DNA from: Campylobacter sp. MIT 99-7217 | GTDB lineage: Bacteria > Campylobacterota > Campylobacteria > Campylobacterales > Campylobacteraceae | NCBI RefSeq assembly: GCF_006864365.1 | Contig: NZ_QHLJ01000003.1 | Coordinates: 1 to 64,000, forward strand | Direction of reading: 5' to 3' | Length of the DNA: 64,000 bases | The notes under the pieces: generated by a model | Told to the model about the DNA's origin: nothing | The model's database searches: none | What the model saw: only the letters and a program-made list of their open reading frames with translations | Made by a program: the position numbers and the translations under genes | In this document: piece after piece, positions 8,994 through 17,781 of the stretch | Numbering within the stretch: the stretch's first letter is position 1 | Layout: each line of letters opens with the position of its first letter

Positions 8994-10394
8994 ATGTCTT
9001 TAGAAAATTCTCACTCAGCTGTATCTAGGATCAAAAACCATCTAGCTTATAAACTAGGCCCTATACTTATAAAAACTGATAAAGAGGCTAGGGGGGGGGG
9101 GATTGCGTATTTAATCCTTCCTCTAAAACTATTTTTAGCTAAACAAACTCATAAAAAAGAACTAAAACTTTATCAAAAAATTGTTTCAGTATTTCCCTCA
9201 TTAAAATATCCTGATTTAAAAACTTGTTATGATTATAATGAAGCCAAATAGTTAAATTTCATCTTTCTTATTTGCTTGGACTTAGTCTAATAAAAGCTGA
9301 TAAAACTTGGTATAAAGGTGGATATTTAAAATTCTTTAAGGAGGTTAAATATATAAAAGAATTTCATAAATCAATTTTAAATTCGAAGGATTTTTTCAAA
9401 AAATTAAATATAGATCTAAGTTTTTTGATTGATTTTTTAGATATTAGTAAAACTAGGGAATTAAAACAAAGATTTTTATACTTGGAAGACACTTTAAAAT
9501 TAATCCAAGCTTATGTTTATAGAGGTGGCGAAATTCCTTTATCGGTTCAAGCTTATATCTTTAAAAATTTAAGCCTAATTTATACTTGGCTAAGTTCTAA
9601 GAAATTTAAAGAAAAATATCTTGATACAAAACACCCTTATCCTCCTTTGTTTGATCCAGATATCTTAAATGAAGAGTTTGAAAGTAAAGACTTAAAAAAT
9701 GTAAATTTAGAGGAGAATTCAAATGAAAATAAAAATTTAAGCTTAGGTTCAAATTTAAACGAAAACATAAATGAGAACTCAATTTCAGATCTTTACAAAA
9801 AACAAGGCTTATCATACAAAAACATACCAGCTGAAATAGCATGGGATATGAATTTGCCTTTGCCTAAAAGCTTGGTTTATAAAAGAATGCTCCTAGGCTC
9901 TAGTGCACTCGTTGCCTTTCCTATGTTTATGAAAGAATGTGATATTGAAGAATGTTGTGCCAGAGATTTAAACTCTTATCTTAAATTTTTATAAGCTTTA
10001 TTTAGAAGATGATAGTAAAAAAATAGCCCTAATTGGTCATTCGCGGAGAGATAAACATCAATGGCTTAAATTTGCTTGTCTTTTGCAGAAAAAAATTCCT
10101 TTCATATTTGTATCAAGGGATCCTATAGAAAAGCTTCAACATGCCTTAAACCATCCTTCATGTATTCATAGGCCCCCTAATATGAAGAAATTTAATCTTC
10201 ATGCTAAAATGGAAAATTTGGTCCCAAAAATAGATTTTCACTATAGCGATAACAAAGAAAAACCCGAGATAAGCTATATTTACAAAGATAACCATATTCA
10301 TTCGGAAATGAATGGTCTTATAGTATATGTTGATACTATGAAAGAATTTATAAGCGAAATAATTTGCAAAGAAAACATTTTTATAAAGGAATAA
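8994..10394 (+). pseudogene. Frameshifted DUF2972-family transferase gene with an 11-G tract
   Basis: Three consecutive reading-frame pieces add up to one DUF2972 protein, a Campylobacter/Helicobacter family that includes the capsule phosphoramidate transferases Cj1421 and Cj1422. Piece one contains AVSRIKNHLAYKLG and the 11-G tract at 9091-9101, which keeps the frame open. It stops at 9251. Losing one A near 9246-9248 explains this, because the next frame continues at once with VKFHLSYLLGLSLIKADK. Piece two carries the IPAEIAWDMNLPLP motif and stops at 9994. One extra T near 9983-9988 explains that, since the third frame resumes with LYLEDDSKKIALIGHSRRD and the conserved SRDPIEKLQHALNH. The gene is short for the family, about 467 residues if repaired. 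It ends one base before the pyruvate-kinase-like gene. Sequencing error at the two small shifts cannot be excluded. Confidence 0.85.
9091..9101 (+). repeat. Homopolymeric G tract (11 G), probable contingency locus
   Basis: Eleven consecutive G residues lie inside the first piece of the DUF2972 gene, encoding three glycines. I noticed no other G or C run of this length in the window. G tracts of 8 or more in surface-glycan genes are the standard slipped-strand phase-variation elements of Campylobacter. At length 11 the tract keeps the downstream frame open. Confidence 0.9.
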
Positions 10395-10395
10395 T

Positions 10396-11358
10396 ATGCA
10401 AAAATACATTTTAACAACAGGACCTAGCTTAGGTAATAAAATAAAAATAAATGAAATTCATAAAGATAATTTTATATATCGTATAAACGGCGCACACGGC
10501 GATTTAAAAGAAATTGAAGCAAATATCAAAAATCTTAAAAGTCAAAATGAAAATATTGATATTTTGCTTGACTTGCCCGGCAATAAAATCCGCACAGCAA
10601 ATTTAAAAGCACCTATAAAAGTGCAAAAGGATAAAGAATTTTGCTTGAAACATGATGAGTTTAATTATGTGGATTTTTATAAGCTTGTAAAGCCAAATAT
10701 GCAAGTTTTTGCAAATGATAGAACTTTTTTATTTATAGTTAAAGTTGTTCTTGATGATAGTATAGTTTTTACTTCAAAAAGCGATGGAGTGCTCTTAAAT
10801 AACAAAGGCATGCACATAAGAAGTGTGAGTGAAAATCTTCCTTTTTTATTTGATAAAGATAAGGCTTTGATTAATCTTGCTAATGAATATGATTTAAGCT
10901 TTGTGGGAGCTTCTTTTGTAAGAAGGGCTAATGATATAATGGAATTAAAAAAGCTTTTAAATCCTAAGATAAAGATTATTTCAAAGATTGAAACACTTAG
11001 TGCGGTAGAAAATTTAAAATCCATTTTTGATTTGGTTGAATTTATACTTATCGATAGAGGTGATTTAAGCACAGAAATAGGCATAGAAAAGATACCAAGA
11101 TTTCAAGATTATATTATCAAAATGGCAAATCATAGTGGTAAAAAGACTTTTCTAGCAACACAGGTGTTAAAAAATATGGAAGAAAAGCCAATCCCAACAA
11201 TAGCTGAAATAGATGATTTATATCGTATATCAAAAAGTGGCGTATATGGAATTCAACTAAGCGAAGAAAGTGCTGTGGGAAAATATGTAAAAGAATGTGT
11301 GGAAATATTAAACAAAATAAAAGAAGAAATAGAAAATGAAAAAATTTATCTTGAGTGA
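10396..11358 (+). CDS. Truncated pyruvate-kinase-like protein (no C-terminal domain)
   Basis: This 320-residue protein matches the catalytic A and B domains of pyruvate kinase and then stops, lacking the roughly 130-residue C-terminal effector and tetramer domain. Retained key residues are R29 and N31 (usual RxNFSH), R66 in IRT, the catalytic lysine K197 and metal ligand E199 in SKIET, D223 in RGDL, T255 in ATQ, and the ESAVGKY block. The usual K+ ligand serine is A33. At the DTKGPE position it has D59-L60-P-G-N-K64, so Leu and Lys replace Thr and Glu, as in K+-independent enzymes. It starts one base after the DUF2972 gene, so they are co-transcribed. True pyruvate kinase activity is possible, but a specialised role using phosphoenolpyruvate or a related substrate seems likelier. 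That is inference. Confidence 0.75.
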   Translation: MQKYILTTGPSLGNKIKINEIHKDNFIYRINGAHGDLKEIEANIKNLKSQNENIDILLDLPGNKIRTANLKAPIKVQKDKEFCLKHDEFNYVDFYKLVKPNMQVFANDRTFLFIVKVVLDDSIVFTSKSDGVLLNNKGMHIRSVSENLPFLFDKDKALINLANEYDLSFVGASFVRRANDIMELKKLLNPKIKIISKIETLSAVENLKSIFDLVEFILIDRGDLSTEIGIEKIPRFQDYIIKMANHSGKKTFLATQVLKNMEEKPIPTIAEIDDLYRISKSGVYGIQLSEESAVGKYVKECVEILNKIKEEIENEKIYLE

Positions 11359-11442
11359 TAAAAGTATATCTAGCAATAGTATTACCAAATAATTTTAAAT
11401 AAGAAAATGAATTAAATCTAAATTTTTAAAAAGGAATAAAAT

Positions 11443-12702
11443 ATGAAATTACAAACCTTAAGCCCAGACCATTTAACAAGCCTTTTTCTAGCATTAGCTA
11501 TATTACTTTTATCAGCCTTTGTGTTTGGCAAGATTTTTGAAGCTTTAAAAACTCCAAAAGTTATAGGTGAAATTTTAGGTGGCTTTGTGCTTGGTTCTAG
11601 CGGATTTTATTTTATCGCTCCTGATTTTATAGGTAGTATTTTTAATGCTTTTAATGAAGAGAGTAAAATTTTAAATGTATTTTATCAATTAGGACTTATT
11701 TTTCTTATGTTTATGGCAGGTTTTAATACACAAATTAGCTTTGCGAAGCAAAATTTAAAGATTATTACAGCCTTATTTGTCGGTGCTACTTTTATCCCGG
11801 CTTTTTTAGGTTTTTTCTTTATAGATTATTTTCATGATATTTATATAGGACAAAAGGGCAATTATCTATCATTTTCTTTGGTATTTTTAATAGCCATAGC
11901 CGTAACTTCCATACCTGTGATTTCAAAAATATTTTTTGATATAGGAGTTATCAAAACTCGATTTGCAAGTGTGGTTTTAACCACTTCTACTATACAAGAT
12001 TTATTTTTATGGATACTTTTAAATGTCGCTATAAATGCCACCACAAGCACAAGTATCAGCTTGTATGACAATCTCTTAACAGCCTTTATTACTATCGTAT
12101 TATTTATTTGCGTAAAGCTTTTTGCAAATTTAGTAAACAAAATCCGCTTTAATCTTAACTCTATTGATTTTTTAACACTTGCTTTTGTATTGTTATTTTT
12201 AGCTATAGCTTTTTTAAACACACTGCATATAAATCCTATGTATTCAGCATTTTTGATAGGATTTTTAATCAAAAACATTCTGACAAATTACGAGAGCTTA
12301 AAAGAAAAAGTTTCTGCTGTGAATGAATTTTCATTTTCATATTTTATACCGATATATTTTGCTCTAATTGGCATTCAGCTTGACATTATACATGAGTTTT
12401 CTTTTGTGCCTTTTGTGTGTTTTTGTGTATTAGCTTGTGTGTTTGAGTTTTTTGGTGCTTTTAGTGCCTTACTTTGCCTTAAAATGTCAAATTTAGCTAG
12501 AATTAATTTTGCTATCACTATGAATGCTAGAGGAGGTCCTGGCATAGTCTTAGCAAGCGTGGCTTTTTATTATCAAATCATAAATGTAAATTTCTTTACC
12601 ACCCTAATCCTTACCACGCTATTATCATCGATGCTAGCAGGATATTGGCTAAGATTTGTTAAAAACAAAAATAATAAGTCATTTGAAAATTTTGAGGATT
12701 AA
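11443..12702 (+). CDS. CPA2-family cation/proton antiporter (NhaP/KefB-type membrane domain)
   Basis: The 419-residue protein is almost wholly hydrophobic, with about 12-13 membrane segments. It shows the family pattern KTPKVIGEILGGFVLG near residue 30, followed by LGLIFLMFMAGFNT and a late MNARGGPGIVLASVAF block. It lacks the cytoplasmic TrkA-N/RCK domain seen in the kefB product at 25036-26670, so it is a bare exchanger. Na+/H+ or K+/H+ exchange is the family expectation. It follows the pyruvate-kinase-like gene after 84 AT-rich bases with an AAGGA ribosome site. Its stop is one base before the CysC-like gene, which ties the antiporter to that operon. The substrate is unknown. Confidence 0.8.
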   Translation: MKLQTLSPDHLTSLFLALAILLLSAFVFGKIFEALKTPKVIGEILGGFVLGSSGFYFIAPDFIGSIFNAFNEESKILNVFYQLGLIFLMFMAGFNTQISFAKQNLKIITALFVGATFIPAFLGFFFIDYFHDIYIGQKGNYLSFSLVFLIAIAVTSIPVISKIFFDIGVIKTRFASVVLTTSTIQDLFLWILLNVAINATTSTSISLYDNLLTAFITIVLFICVKLFANLVNKIRFNLNSIDFLTLAFVLLFLAIAFLNTLHINPMYSAFLIGFLIKNILTNYESLKEKVSAVNEFSFSYFIPIYFALIGIQLDIIHEFSFVPFVCFCVLACVFEFFGAFSALLCLKMSNLARINFAITMNARGGPGIVLASVAFYYQIINVNFFTTLILTTLLSSMLAGYWLRFVKNKNNKSFENFED

Positions 12703-12703
12703 A

Positions 12704-13228
12704 ATGCGTTATAAAAATGGTAGTGTGATTTGGCTAACAGGGCTTGCAGGAAGTGGTAAAAGCTTTTTGGCTGAAAAAATTTGCGAAAAATTAAGGGCTG
12801 AGTTTGAAAATGTGATTTATTTAGACGGAGATGAGTTAAGAGAGCTTTTAGGGCATTTTGAATACGATAAAAAAGGACGCTTGGAAATTTCTTACAAAAG
12901 AGCTAAATTTGCCAAATTTTTAAGTGATCAAGGTATGATAGTCATCGTAAGTGCCATTTCTATGTTTGATGAAATTTATAGTTTTAATAGAAAAAATCTT
13001 AAAAATTATTTTGAAATTTATGTAAAATGTGATTTTGATGAGCTTATCAAAAGAGATAAAAAAGGGCTTTACTCAGCAGCCTTAAAGGGTGAAATAAAAA
13101 ATGTCGTTGGAGTGGATATAAAATTTGATGAGCCAAAAGCTCATTTTGTGCTTGATAACACAAATTTCAAGCAATACGAGCTTAAACTAGAAGAAGCCTT
13201 AAAGGCATGGAAAAATCATTTAAAATAA
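12704..13228 (+). CDS. CysC-like (adenylylsulfate-kinase-family) small kinase
   Basis: The 174-residue protein has the P-loop GLAGSGKS (residues 13-20) and the family motif LDGDELR (40-46). It then has a QGMIVIVSAISMF strand and a C-terminal VDIKFDEPKAHFVLDN block. This is the APS kinase fold. It most resembles the Campylobacter capsule-locus relative Cj1415, which phosphorylates cytidine diphosphoramidate rather than APS. No sulphate-assimilation gene is nearby, so a role in modified-phosphate or glycan donor synthesis is the better inference. I chose the ATG at 12704, with GAGG at 12694-12697, over an upstream in-frame ATG inside the antiporter gene. It is the last gene of the accessory operon and converges with moeA. 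Confidence 0.8.
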   Translation: MRYKNGSVIWLTGLAGSGKSFLAEKICEKLRAEFENVIYLDGDELRELLGHFEYDKKGRLEISYKRAKFAKFLSDQGMIVIVSAISMFDEIYSFNRKNLKNYFEIYVKCDFDELIKRDKKGLYSAALKGEIKNVVGVDIKFDEPKAHFVLDNTNFKQYELKLEEALKAWKNHLK

Positions 13229-13260
13229 AGCAAGATTTTTTAAATTTGCGTTTTTAAAAA

Positions 13261-14433
13261 TCAAGCATTGAGATAAAAAATACTGATCTCATCGCCAGCC
13301 TTATACTCGTTTATTTCTTTATCGCTGATGAACAAAAAAGCACTTTGAGCAAGCGGAGTGAGCATGGCTGAGCTGTATTTGCCCTCGTTAAAGGGGATAA
13401 AAAAATTATCTTGCAAATTCCCTAAAATGAGGTTATTTCTTCCACTTTTTAGCTTCAAATCATCTTTTAATATAGCCTTAAATTTAAGCCCTTCGCTAAA
13501 ATTTCCACGAAGCAAATTTAAAAGCTTTCTTGCAAAAATAAAGCAGGACAAAAAAGCAGACATAGGATTTCCAGGACACAAAAGCACGAGTTTTTCACCC
13601 TTTTTATAAAGCTTGGTTGGCTTTACAAATTTAGCCTTAACACCCCTAAAAACAGCCCCAAAACCAAGCTCAAGCAAAGCTTTTTCCATAAAATCAGCCT
13701 CGCCAACGCTAGCACCACCGCTACTTATCAAAAGATTAAATTGATTATCTTCAAAGCCTTGCTTTACAAGCTCAAACTCATCTTTTATGATACCAAGATA
13801 AGAGACATTTTCGCTAGAAAGTAGGGCGTTTAAAGCCTGAGCGTTAGCATTATAAATGCTAAACTCATCAGCGTGTTGCCAAGGCTCATAAAGTTCATTG
13901 CCACTTGAAAAAATGCCTATATTTAGCCTTTTAGCAAGCTTTATTTTATAAATTCCTTGGGAGGCTAAAAGGGCTATTTTGGCAGGATTTAAGCATTCTG
14001 CTTTTTTGAAAAGAATTTCTCCTTCTTTAAATTCTTCCCCTCTTAAACGAATAGCATTAAACTGCTTTATATCAGCATTTATAAGCAGTTTTTCATCTTG
14101 GAATTTCTCATCTTCTAAGGGTAAAATTGTATCTGCATTTTTTGGTATCATCGCCCCTGTCATGATCTTAAAAGCCTCGTTTTTACCAAGGGTAAGGCTT
14201 CTTTTATCGCCGGCAAATATCGTTTCTTTCACGCTTAAAGCCTCATTTTTATCAGCATAGCTAAAAGCATAGCCATCAAGTGCTGAGTTATCAAAGCTTG
14301 GAGACGCCCTTAAAGCCCTTATATCTTCAGCCAAAATGCGTTTATTGGCATTTTCAAGGCTTACCAGCTCATAGCCTTTGAGTGGATCAATTTTCGTTTC
14401 AAGTTCTTTTAGTGTTTCAAAAATATCTTTCAT
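13261..14433 (-). CDS. moeA: Molybdopterin molybdenumtransferase
   Basis: MoeA inserts molybdate into adenylylated molybdopterin, giving the cofactor needed by enzymes such as the periplasmic nitrate reductase NapA. The 390-residue protein shows the N-terminal ALDGYAF segment, then [14 protein letters not shown] central GIFSSGNEL and [15 protein letters not shown] (MPT-binding) block follows, then [12 protein letters not shown]. The C-terminal beta domain is present. The ATG overlaps the murA stop by four bases, so murA and moeA are coupled. It corresponds to Cj0857c. Confidence 0.93.
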   Translation of the reverse strand: MKDIFETLKELETKIDPLKGYELVSLENANKRILAEDIRALRASPSFDNSALDGYAFSYADKNEALSVKETIFAGDKRSLTLGKNEAFKIMTGAMIPKNADTILPLEDEKFQDEKLLINADIKQFNAIRLRGEEFKEGEILFKKAECLNPAKIALLASQGIYKIKLAKRLNIGIFSSGNELYEPWQHADEFSIYNANAQALNALLSSENVSYLGIIKDEFELVKQGFEDNQFNLLISSGGASVGEADFMEKALLELGFGAVFRGVKAKFVKPTKLYKKGEKLVLLCPGNPMSAFLSCFIFARKLLNLLRGNFSEGLKFKAILKDDLKLKSGRNNLILGNLQDNFFIPFNEGKYSSAMLTPLAQSAFLFISDKEINEYKAGDEISIFYLNA

Positions 14434-15689
14434 TCTTCTTTAAGCCTTTTTATATCAGCACCCAAGCCCTTAAATTTACTTTCTAAATTCTCATAACCTC
14501 TATCCAGATGATAAATTCTATGCACATTGCTTTCGCCCTTTGCAGCCAAGGCAGCCAAAACAAGAGCAGAGCTAGCCCTCAAATCAGTAGCCATCACATC
14601 AGCACCGTTTAATTCGCTTCCTCCAACGATAGTGGCGATATGCCCATTTAGCCTAATATCAGCTCCCATTCTCAAAAGCTCGCTTACATGCATAAAGCGG
14701 TTTTCAAAAAGCCTTTCATCAATAATACTCGTGCCATTTGCTTTAAGAGCTAAAGCCATGAACTGTGCTTGCATATCGGTTGGAAAGCCAGGATACTCGC
14801 TTGTTAAAATCTCCACAGGTTTGATCTCTTTTGCAGGCAAAATCGTAAGCGTATCTTCTTTGCTTTCAAAACCAAAGCCCATTTGCTCAAGCTTTGATAA
14901 AACAGCACTTAGATGAGAAGGATTAACCTTTTTAAGCGTGATTTTAGAATTTGTGATTGCTCCAGCACAAAGATAAGTTCCAGCTTCGATCCTATCAGGG
15001 ATCACGCTAAATTCTTTGAAATTTAAAAGCTCTGAATCTGTGCCATAAATTTCAAGCTCAGAGCTTCCAATGCCACTGATCTCAAGCCCAGCTTCTTTCA
15101 AAACCTCACAAAGTTGCACCACTTCAGGCTCTTTAGCGACATTTAAAAGCCTTGTTTTCCCTTTGGCTAGGGCTGCTGCCATGATGATATTTTCACTACC
15201 AGTAACCGTGATCTTGTCAAAAAGCACATCAGTGCCTTTGAGCCTGCCACTAGCTACGACATAGCCTTGTTTTATCTCTATCTTTGCACCCATTTTTTCA
15301 AGGGCTAAAAGGTGCAAATCAATAGGTCTTTGTCCTATGGCACAGCCTCCCGGAAGGCTTACTTCACACGAGCCAAAACGCGAAAGTAAAGGACCTAAAA
15401 CAAGTATAGAAGCACGCATTTTACGCACTATGTCATAAACAGCCTTGGTTTTACTTAAATTTCTTGTATCAATGCGTGCAAAATTATCCTTAAATTCATA
15501 GTTTGCACCCAAATTTTCAAGCAAAACAAAAAGCGTTTTAATGTCGGCAACATTTGGGATATTTGAAATTTGCACCTCATTTTTAGCCAAAATACTAGAA
15601 ACGATCAAAGGCAAAGCCGCATTTTTAGCCCCGCTAATGCTTACTTGCCCATTTAACTTGCAAGCTCCTGCAATCTTTAAATAAGTCAT
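14430..15689 (-). CDS. murA: UDP-N-acetylglucosamine 1-carboxyvinyltransferase
   Basis: MurA transfers enolpyruvate from phosphoenolpyruvate to UDP-GlcNAc, the first committed step of peptidoglycan synthesis. It is cytoplasmic and 419 residues long, as usual. The active-site loop [10 protein letters not shown] carries the cysteine attacked by fosfomycin (C116). The [10 protein letters not shown] start, FGSCEVSLP and the later [12 protein letters not shown] segment are conserved. It is the first gene of a murA-moeA unit with a clear -10 element 25 bases upstream. Confidence 0.96.
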   Translation of the reverse strand: MTYLKIAGACKLNGQVSISGAKNAALPLIVSSILAKNEVQISNIPNVADIKTLFVLLENLGANYEFKDNFARIDTRNLSKTKAVYDIVRKMRASILVLGPLLSRFGSCEVSLPGGCAIGQRPIDLHLLALEKMGAKIEIKQGYVVASGRLKGTDVLFDKITVTGSENIIMAAALAKGKTRLLNVAKEPEVVQLCEVLKEAGLEISGIGSSELEIYGTDSELLNFKEFSVIPDRIEAGTYLCAGAITNSKITLKKVNPSHLSAVLSKLEQMGFGFESKEDTLTILPAKEIKPVEILTSEYPGFPTDMQAQFMALALKANGTSIIDERLFENRFMHVSELLRMGADIRLNGHIATIVGGSELNGADVMATDLRASSALVLAALAAKGESNVHRIYHLDRGYENLESKFKGLGADIKRLKEE

Positions 15690-15713
15690 AATTTTCCTTA
15701 TAATAAATGTTTA

Positions 15714-15719
15714 ATTATA
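15714..15719 (-). promoter_or_regulatory. Sigma-70 -10 element for murA-moeA
   Basis: On the minus strand the sequence GGTATAATTAAAC lies 25 bases before the murA start. TATAAT is read right to left from 15719. It is followed by an AAGGAAAA ribosome site just before the ATG. Confidence 0.55.
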
Positions 15720-15767
15720 CCTTTTTTAAAGTATTTTAAGCCTTTAAATTTAAAGTTTTTTGCATTT

Positions 15768-16835
15768 TTAGGATTTATCGCTCACATCTTTAGCAACTTG
15801 AGCGGCAAGTTTGAGCTTTTCACTATCAAAATGTGTATAAATTCTTGAAGTATTTAAACTTGCATGTCCCAAGGCTTCTTGAACTAAAACCAAATCTTTT
15901 TGTTTTTTATAAAGTAGGGTAGCAAAGGTATGTCTTAGCATGTGAGCGCCATTTTTTTGCTTACGAATACCTGCTTTAAATAAAATTTGCTCCACGATAC
16001 GAGAAATATAAGCTTGGGTTAGGGGAGTGCCTTTTTTATTTGTAAATACCAAACCTTCTTTGCTTGCGTAATTTATAGGTAAATTTCTTAGTAAAGATTC
16101 TATAAGTTCTTTTTTGATCATCACCACTCTGTATTTATTGCCTTTTGCACGAATTCTAATAACAAATAAATCTCCATCTTCGCTGATATCTTTAAGTTTA
16201 ATGTTAATTGCTTCACTTACACGAATTCCTGTAAAAATGATGATTTTGATGATAAGCTTGTTGCGTATGGTATTGTTTTTAAAATCCGCATTTTCCACAG
16301 CTTCAAGAAATTTGATAATTTCTTCTTCACTCATAAACTCAGGAAGCTTAGTTCCTTTTGCTCCTGCTATGCCTGCCCAATTTTTAAGAGTAATATCATA
16401 GATATGAGCCTTGCCGTCTTCTTCATTTTGTTTATCCAAAAAGTCAAAAAAATTCATCATTGCTATGCGGTAGTTTTTCTTACTCGCATCGGATAAAGAG
16501 CCTGTGATACTTGCTAAGATCTCAATGATCAAAGCCTCATCAATTTGCTTTAAGGAATAAAGCCTATAAAAACACAAGTGTTCAAAGAGCTTTTTAAGGG
16601 GATTAAAATAAGTATTTACCCCACTTAATCCAGCATTTCTAGCTTTTTTAGCAAGGCTATCAAGCTCTTCTATGTTACTTATGCCTTTTGTGAGTAAAAA
16701 ATTTACGCTTGCTAAGGCTTGAGGGTCTTTTAATTCTTTATTTGACAGGGAACTTAGCTTAAATTTAAGATATTTTCCTAGCCAAAATAAAAAGGATTTT
16801 TCAAAATTTTCCTCACAATCTAATGGGTATTTCAT
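15768..16835 (-). CDS. xerH: Single-subunit chromosome dimer-resolution recombinase XerH
   Basis: XerH is the epsilonproteobacterial tyrosine recombinase that resolves chromosome dimers at difH without a XerC/XerD pair. The 355-residue protein has the full catalytic set: R205 in GIRVSEA, K232, H298 and R301 in HMLRHTF, H324 in LGHASL, and the nucleophile Y333 in SRIYTHF. I chose the ATG at 16835, with AAGGAAT before it, because the homologue begins MKYPLDCEENF. A longer reading up to 16952 would add a hydrophobic tail unlike the family. The gene-free DNA directly upstream holds a candidate dif site. It corresponds to Cj0863c. Confidence 0.95.
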   Translation of the reverse strand: MKYPLDCEENFEKSFLFWLGKYLKFKLSSLSNKELKDPQALASVNFLLTKGISNIEELDSLAKKARNAGLSGVNTYFNPLKKLFEHLCFYRLYSLKQIDEALIIEILASITGSLSDASKKNYRIAMMNFFDFLDKQNEEDGKAHIYDITLKNWAGIAGAKGTKLPEFMSEEEIIKFLEAVENADFKNNTIRNKLIIKIIIFTGIRVSEAINIKLKDISEDGDLFVIRIRAKGNKYRVVMIKKELIESLLRNLPINYASKEGLVFTNKKGTPLTQAYISRIVEQILFKAGIRKQKNGAHMLRHTFATLLYKKQKDLVLVQEALGHASLNTSRIYTHFDSEKLKLAAQVAKDVSDKS

Positions 16836-17220
16836 TTCATTCCTTGAATTATAAGCTTTTGTAAGAACATAAATTGAAATTATACTTAAATTTGATAAAA
16901 ATAAGAGCAGGGCAGAGAAGTTTAAAATTAAATTTACATAAATTATTTTCAAGATATAAATAAGATATAAATATTAAATTTAACTTAAAAAATAATCATA
17001 CATTTTATGTAATAAATTTTTTAAAAGGCTGTAAAAACTTTTAAATTTATAAAAAAGTATTTTAGTAAGGACGAGATAAATTTTAAAGTTCTAGGACTAA
17101 ATTTGAAGTAGAGCAATCCTTAAAATTAAAATACATTATATACTAATAAAAATATAAATATAAACTTAATTAATATGTATAATTTACATATAAAAAGTAA
17201 AATCATTGCTTTTTTATTAT

Positions 17221-17250
17221 TTTGTATTGAAAACTATAATTTTCAAACTT
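17221..17250. other. Candidate difH (XerH recombination) site
   Basis: The left arm TGTATTGAAAA (17223-17233) and right arm TTTTCAAACTT (17240-17250) flank a 6-bp centre, CTATAA. The inner seven bases of the arms (TTGAAAA / TTTTCAA) are inverted. The 11-6-11 layout is that of a Xer core site, and it lies about 400 bases upstream of xerH. The exact difH consensus is not in front of me, so this rests on layout and position. Confidence 0.55.
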
Positions 17251-17450
17251 TTTTATATTTTAACTAAAGCCCTCTTTTCAAAAATCATTTAATCATTATT
17301 TTATAGTAATTTAAAGCATTTTACCTTTTGGAGTAAAAATATTTATCCATAAAATTTTTAGAATATTTTTTATATTTTGATCATGAAAAATTTTTATTTG
17401 TGAGCAATGGCATTTGATATATAAATATATTTTATAATAAATTAATATTT

Positions 17451-17486
17451 ATATTTTATCATTTTTTTATAATAATGATAAAATAT
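17451..17486. repeat. 12-bp perfect inverted repeat (hairpin)
   Basis: ATATTTTATCAT at 17451-17462 is the exact reverse complement of ATGATAAAATAT at 17475-17486, with a 12-base AT loop between. It is not adjacent to a gene end, so a simple terminator role is unlikely. A protein-binding site near the terminus is possible. AT-rich DNA can produce such repeats by chance. Confidence 0.6.
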
Positions 17487-17781
17487 TTTTATATAAAATA
17501 AAGTATATTTCATAGTTTTTTAAATAAATGAGGAAAAATCTAAATTTCATATCGGTATAATTTAATAATTTTTTAAGGAAAAATAGTTGTAACTCTGCCC
17601 TATTTTATTATAAATTTCTACCCTACTTTTTTAAAAAAATATTTTAAATTTTGCTAGATTTTAAAGCATAATTTTATGTAAAAAAATACCTAAATTTCTA
17701 TGAGGAAAATTATAATTTAAAACTTAAATTAACATAAAAATTTATATTTAAGATCTTTGTGTTGAAAATGGTGTTTAATCC

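Larger units (their letters stand above)
16836..17781. other. Gene-free AT-rich region between xerH and mqnC (candidate terminus)
   Basis: About 950 bases carry no credible coding region, the longest such stretch in the window. The DNA is extremely AT-rich. It holds the candidate dif-like site at 17221-17250 and a 12-bp perfect inverted repeat at 17451-17486. In C. jejuni xerH and its dif site lie near the replication terminus. The break in gene order across this stretch, from a Cj086x block to a Cj046x block, fits a rearrangement-prone terminus. Confidence 0.7.

Noticed and set aside
9246-9248. Programmed ribosomal frameshifting as the explanation for the first break
   Set aside because: There is no slippery heptamer or following stem that I can see, and the second shift would need the opposite direction. 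Decay or error is simpler.
8994-9994. Treating the DUF2972 pieces as two or three separate small genes
   Set aside because: The conserved sequence runs continuously across both frame changes, and the later pieces lack ribosome sites of their own.
12704-13228. Reading the CysC-like gene as part of sulphate assimilation
   Set aside because: No partner genes of that pathway are present, and the sequence looks closer to the Campylobacter capsule-locus relative.
16836-16952. An N-terminal 39-residue extension of XerH
   Set aside because: The extension is hydrophobic, lacks a ribosome site and is unlike the family. The ATG at 16835 has AAGGAAT and the expected MKYPLDCEE start.
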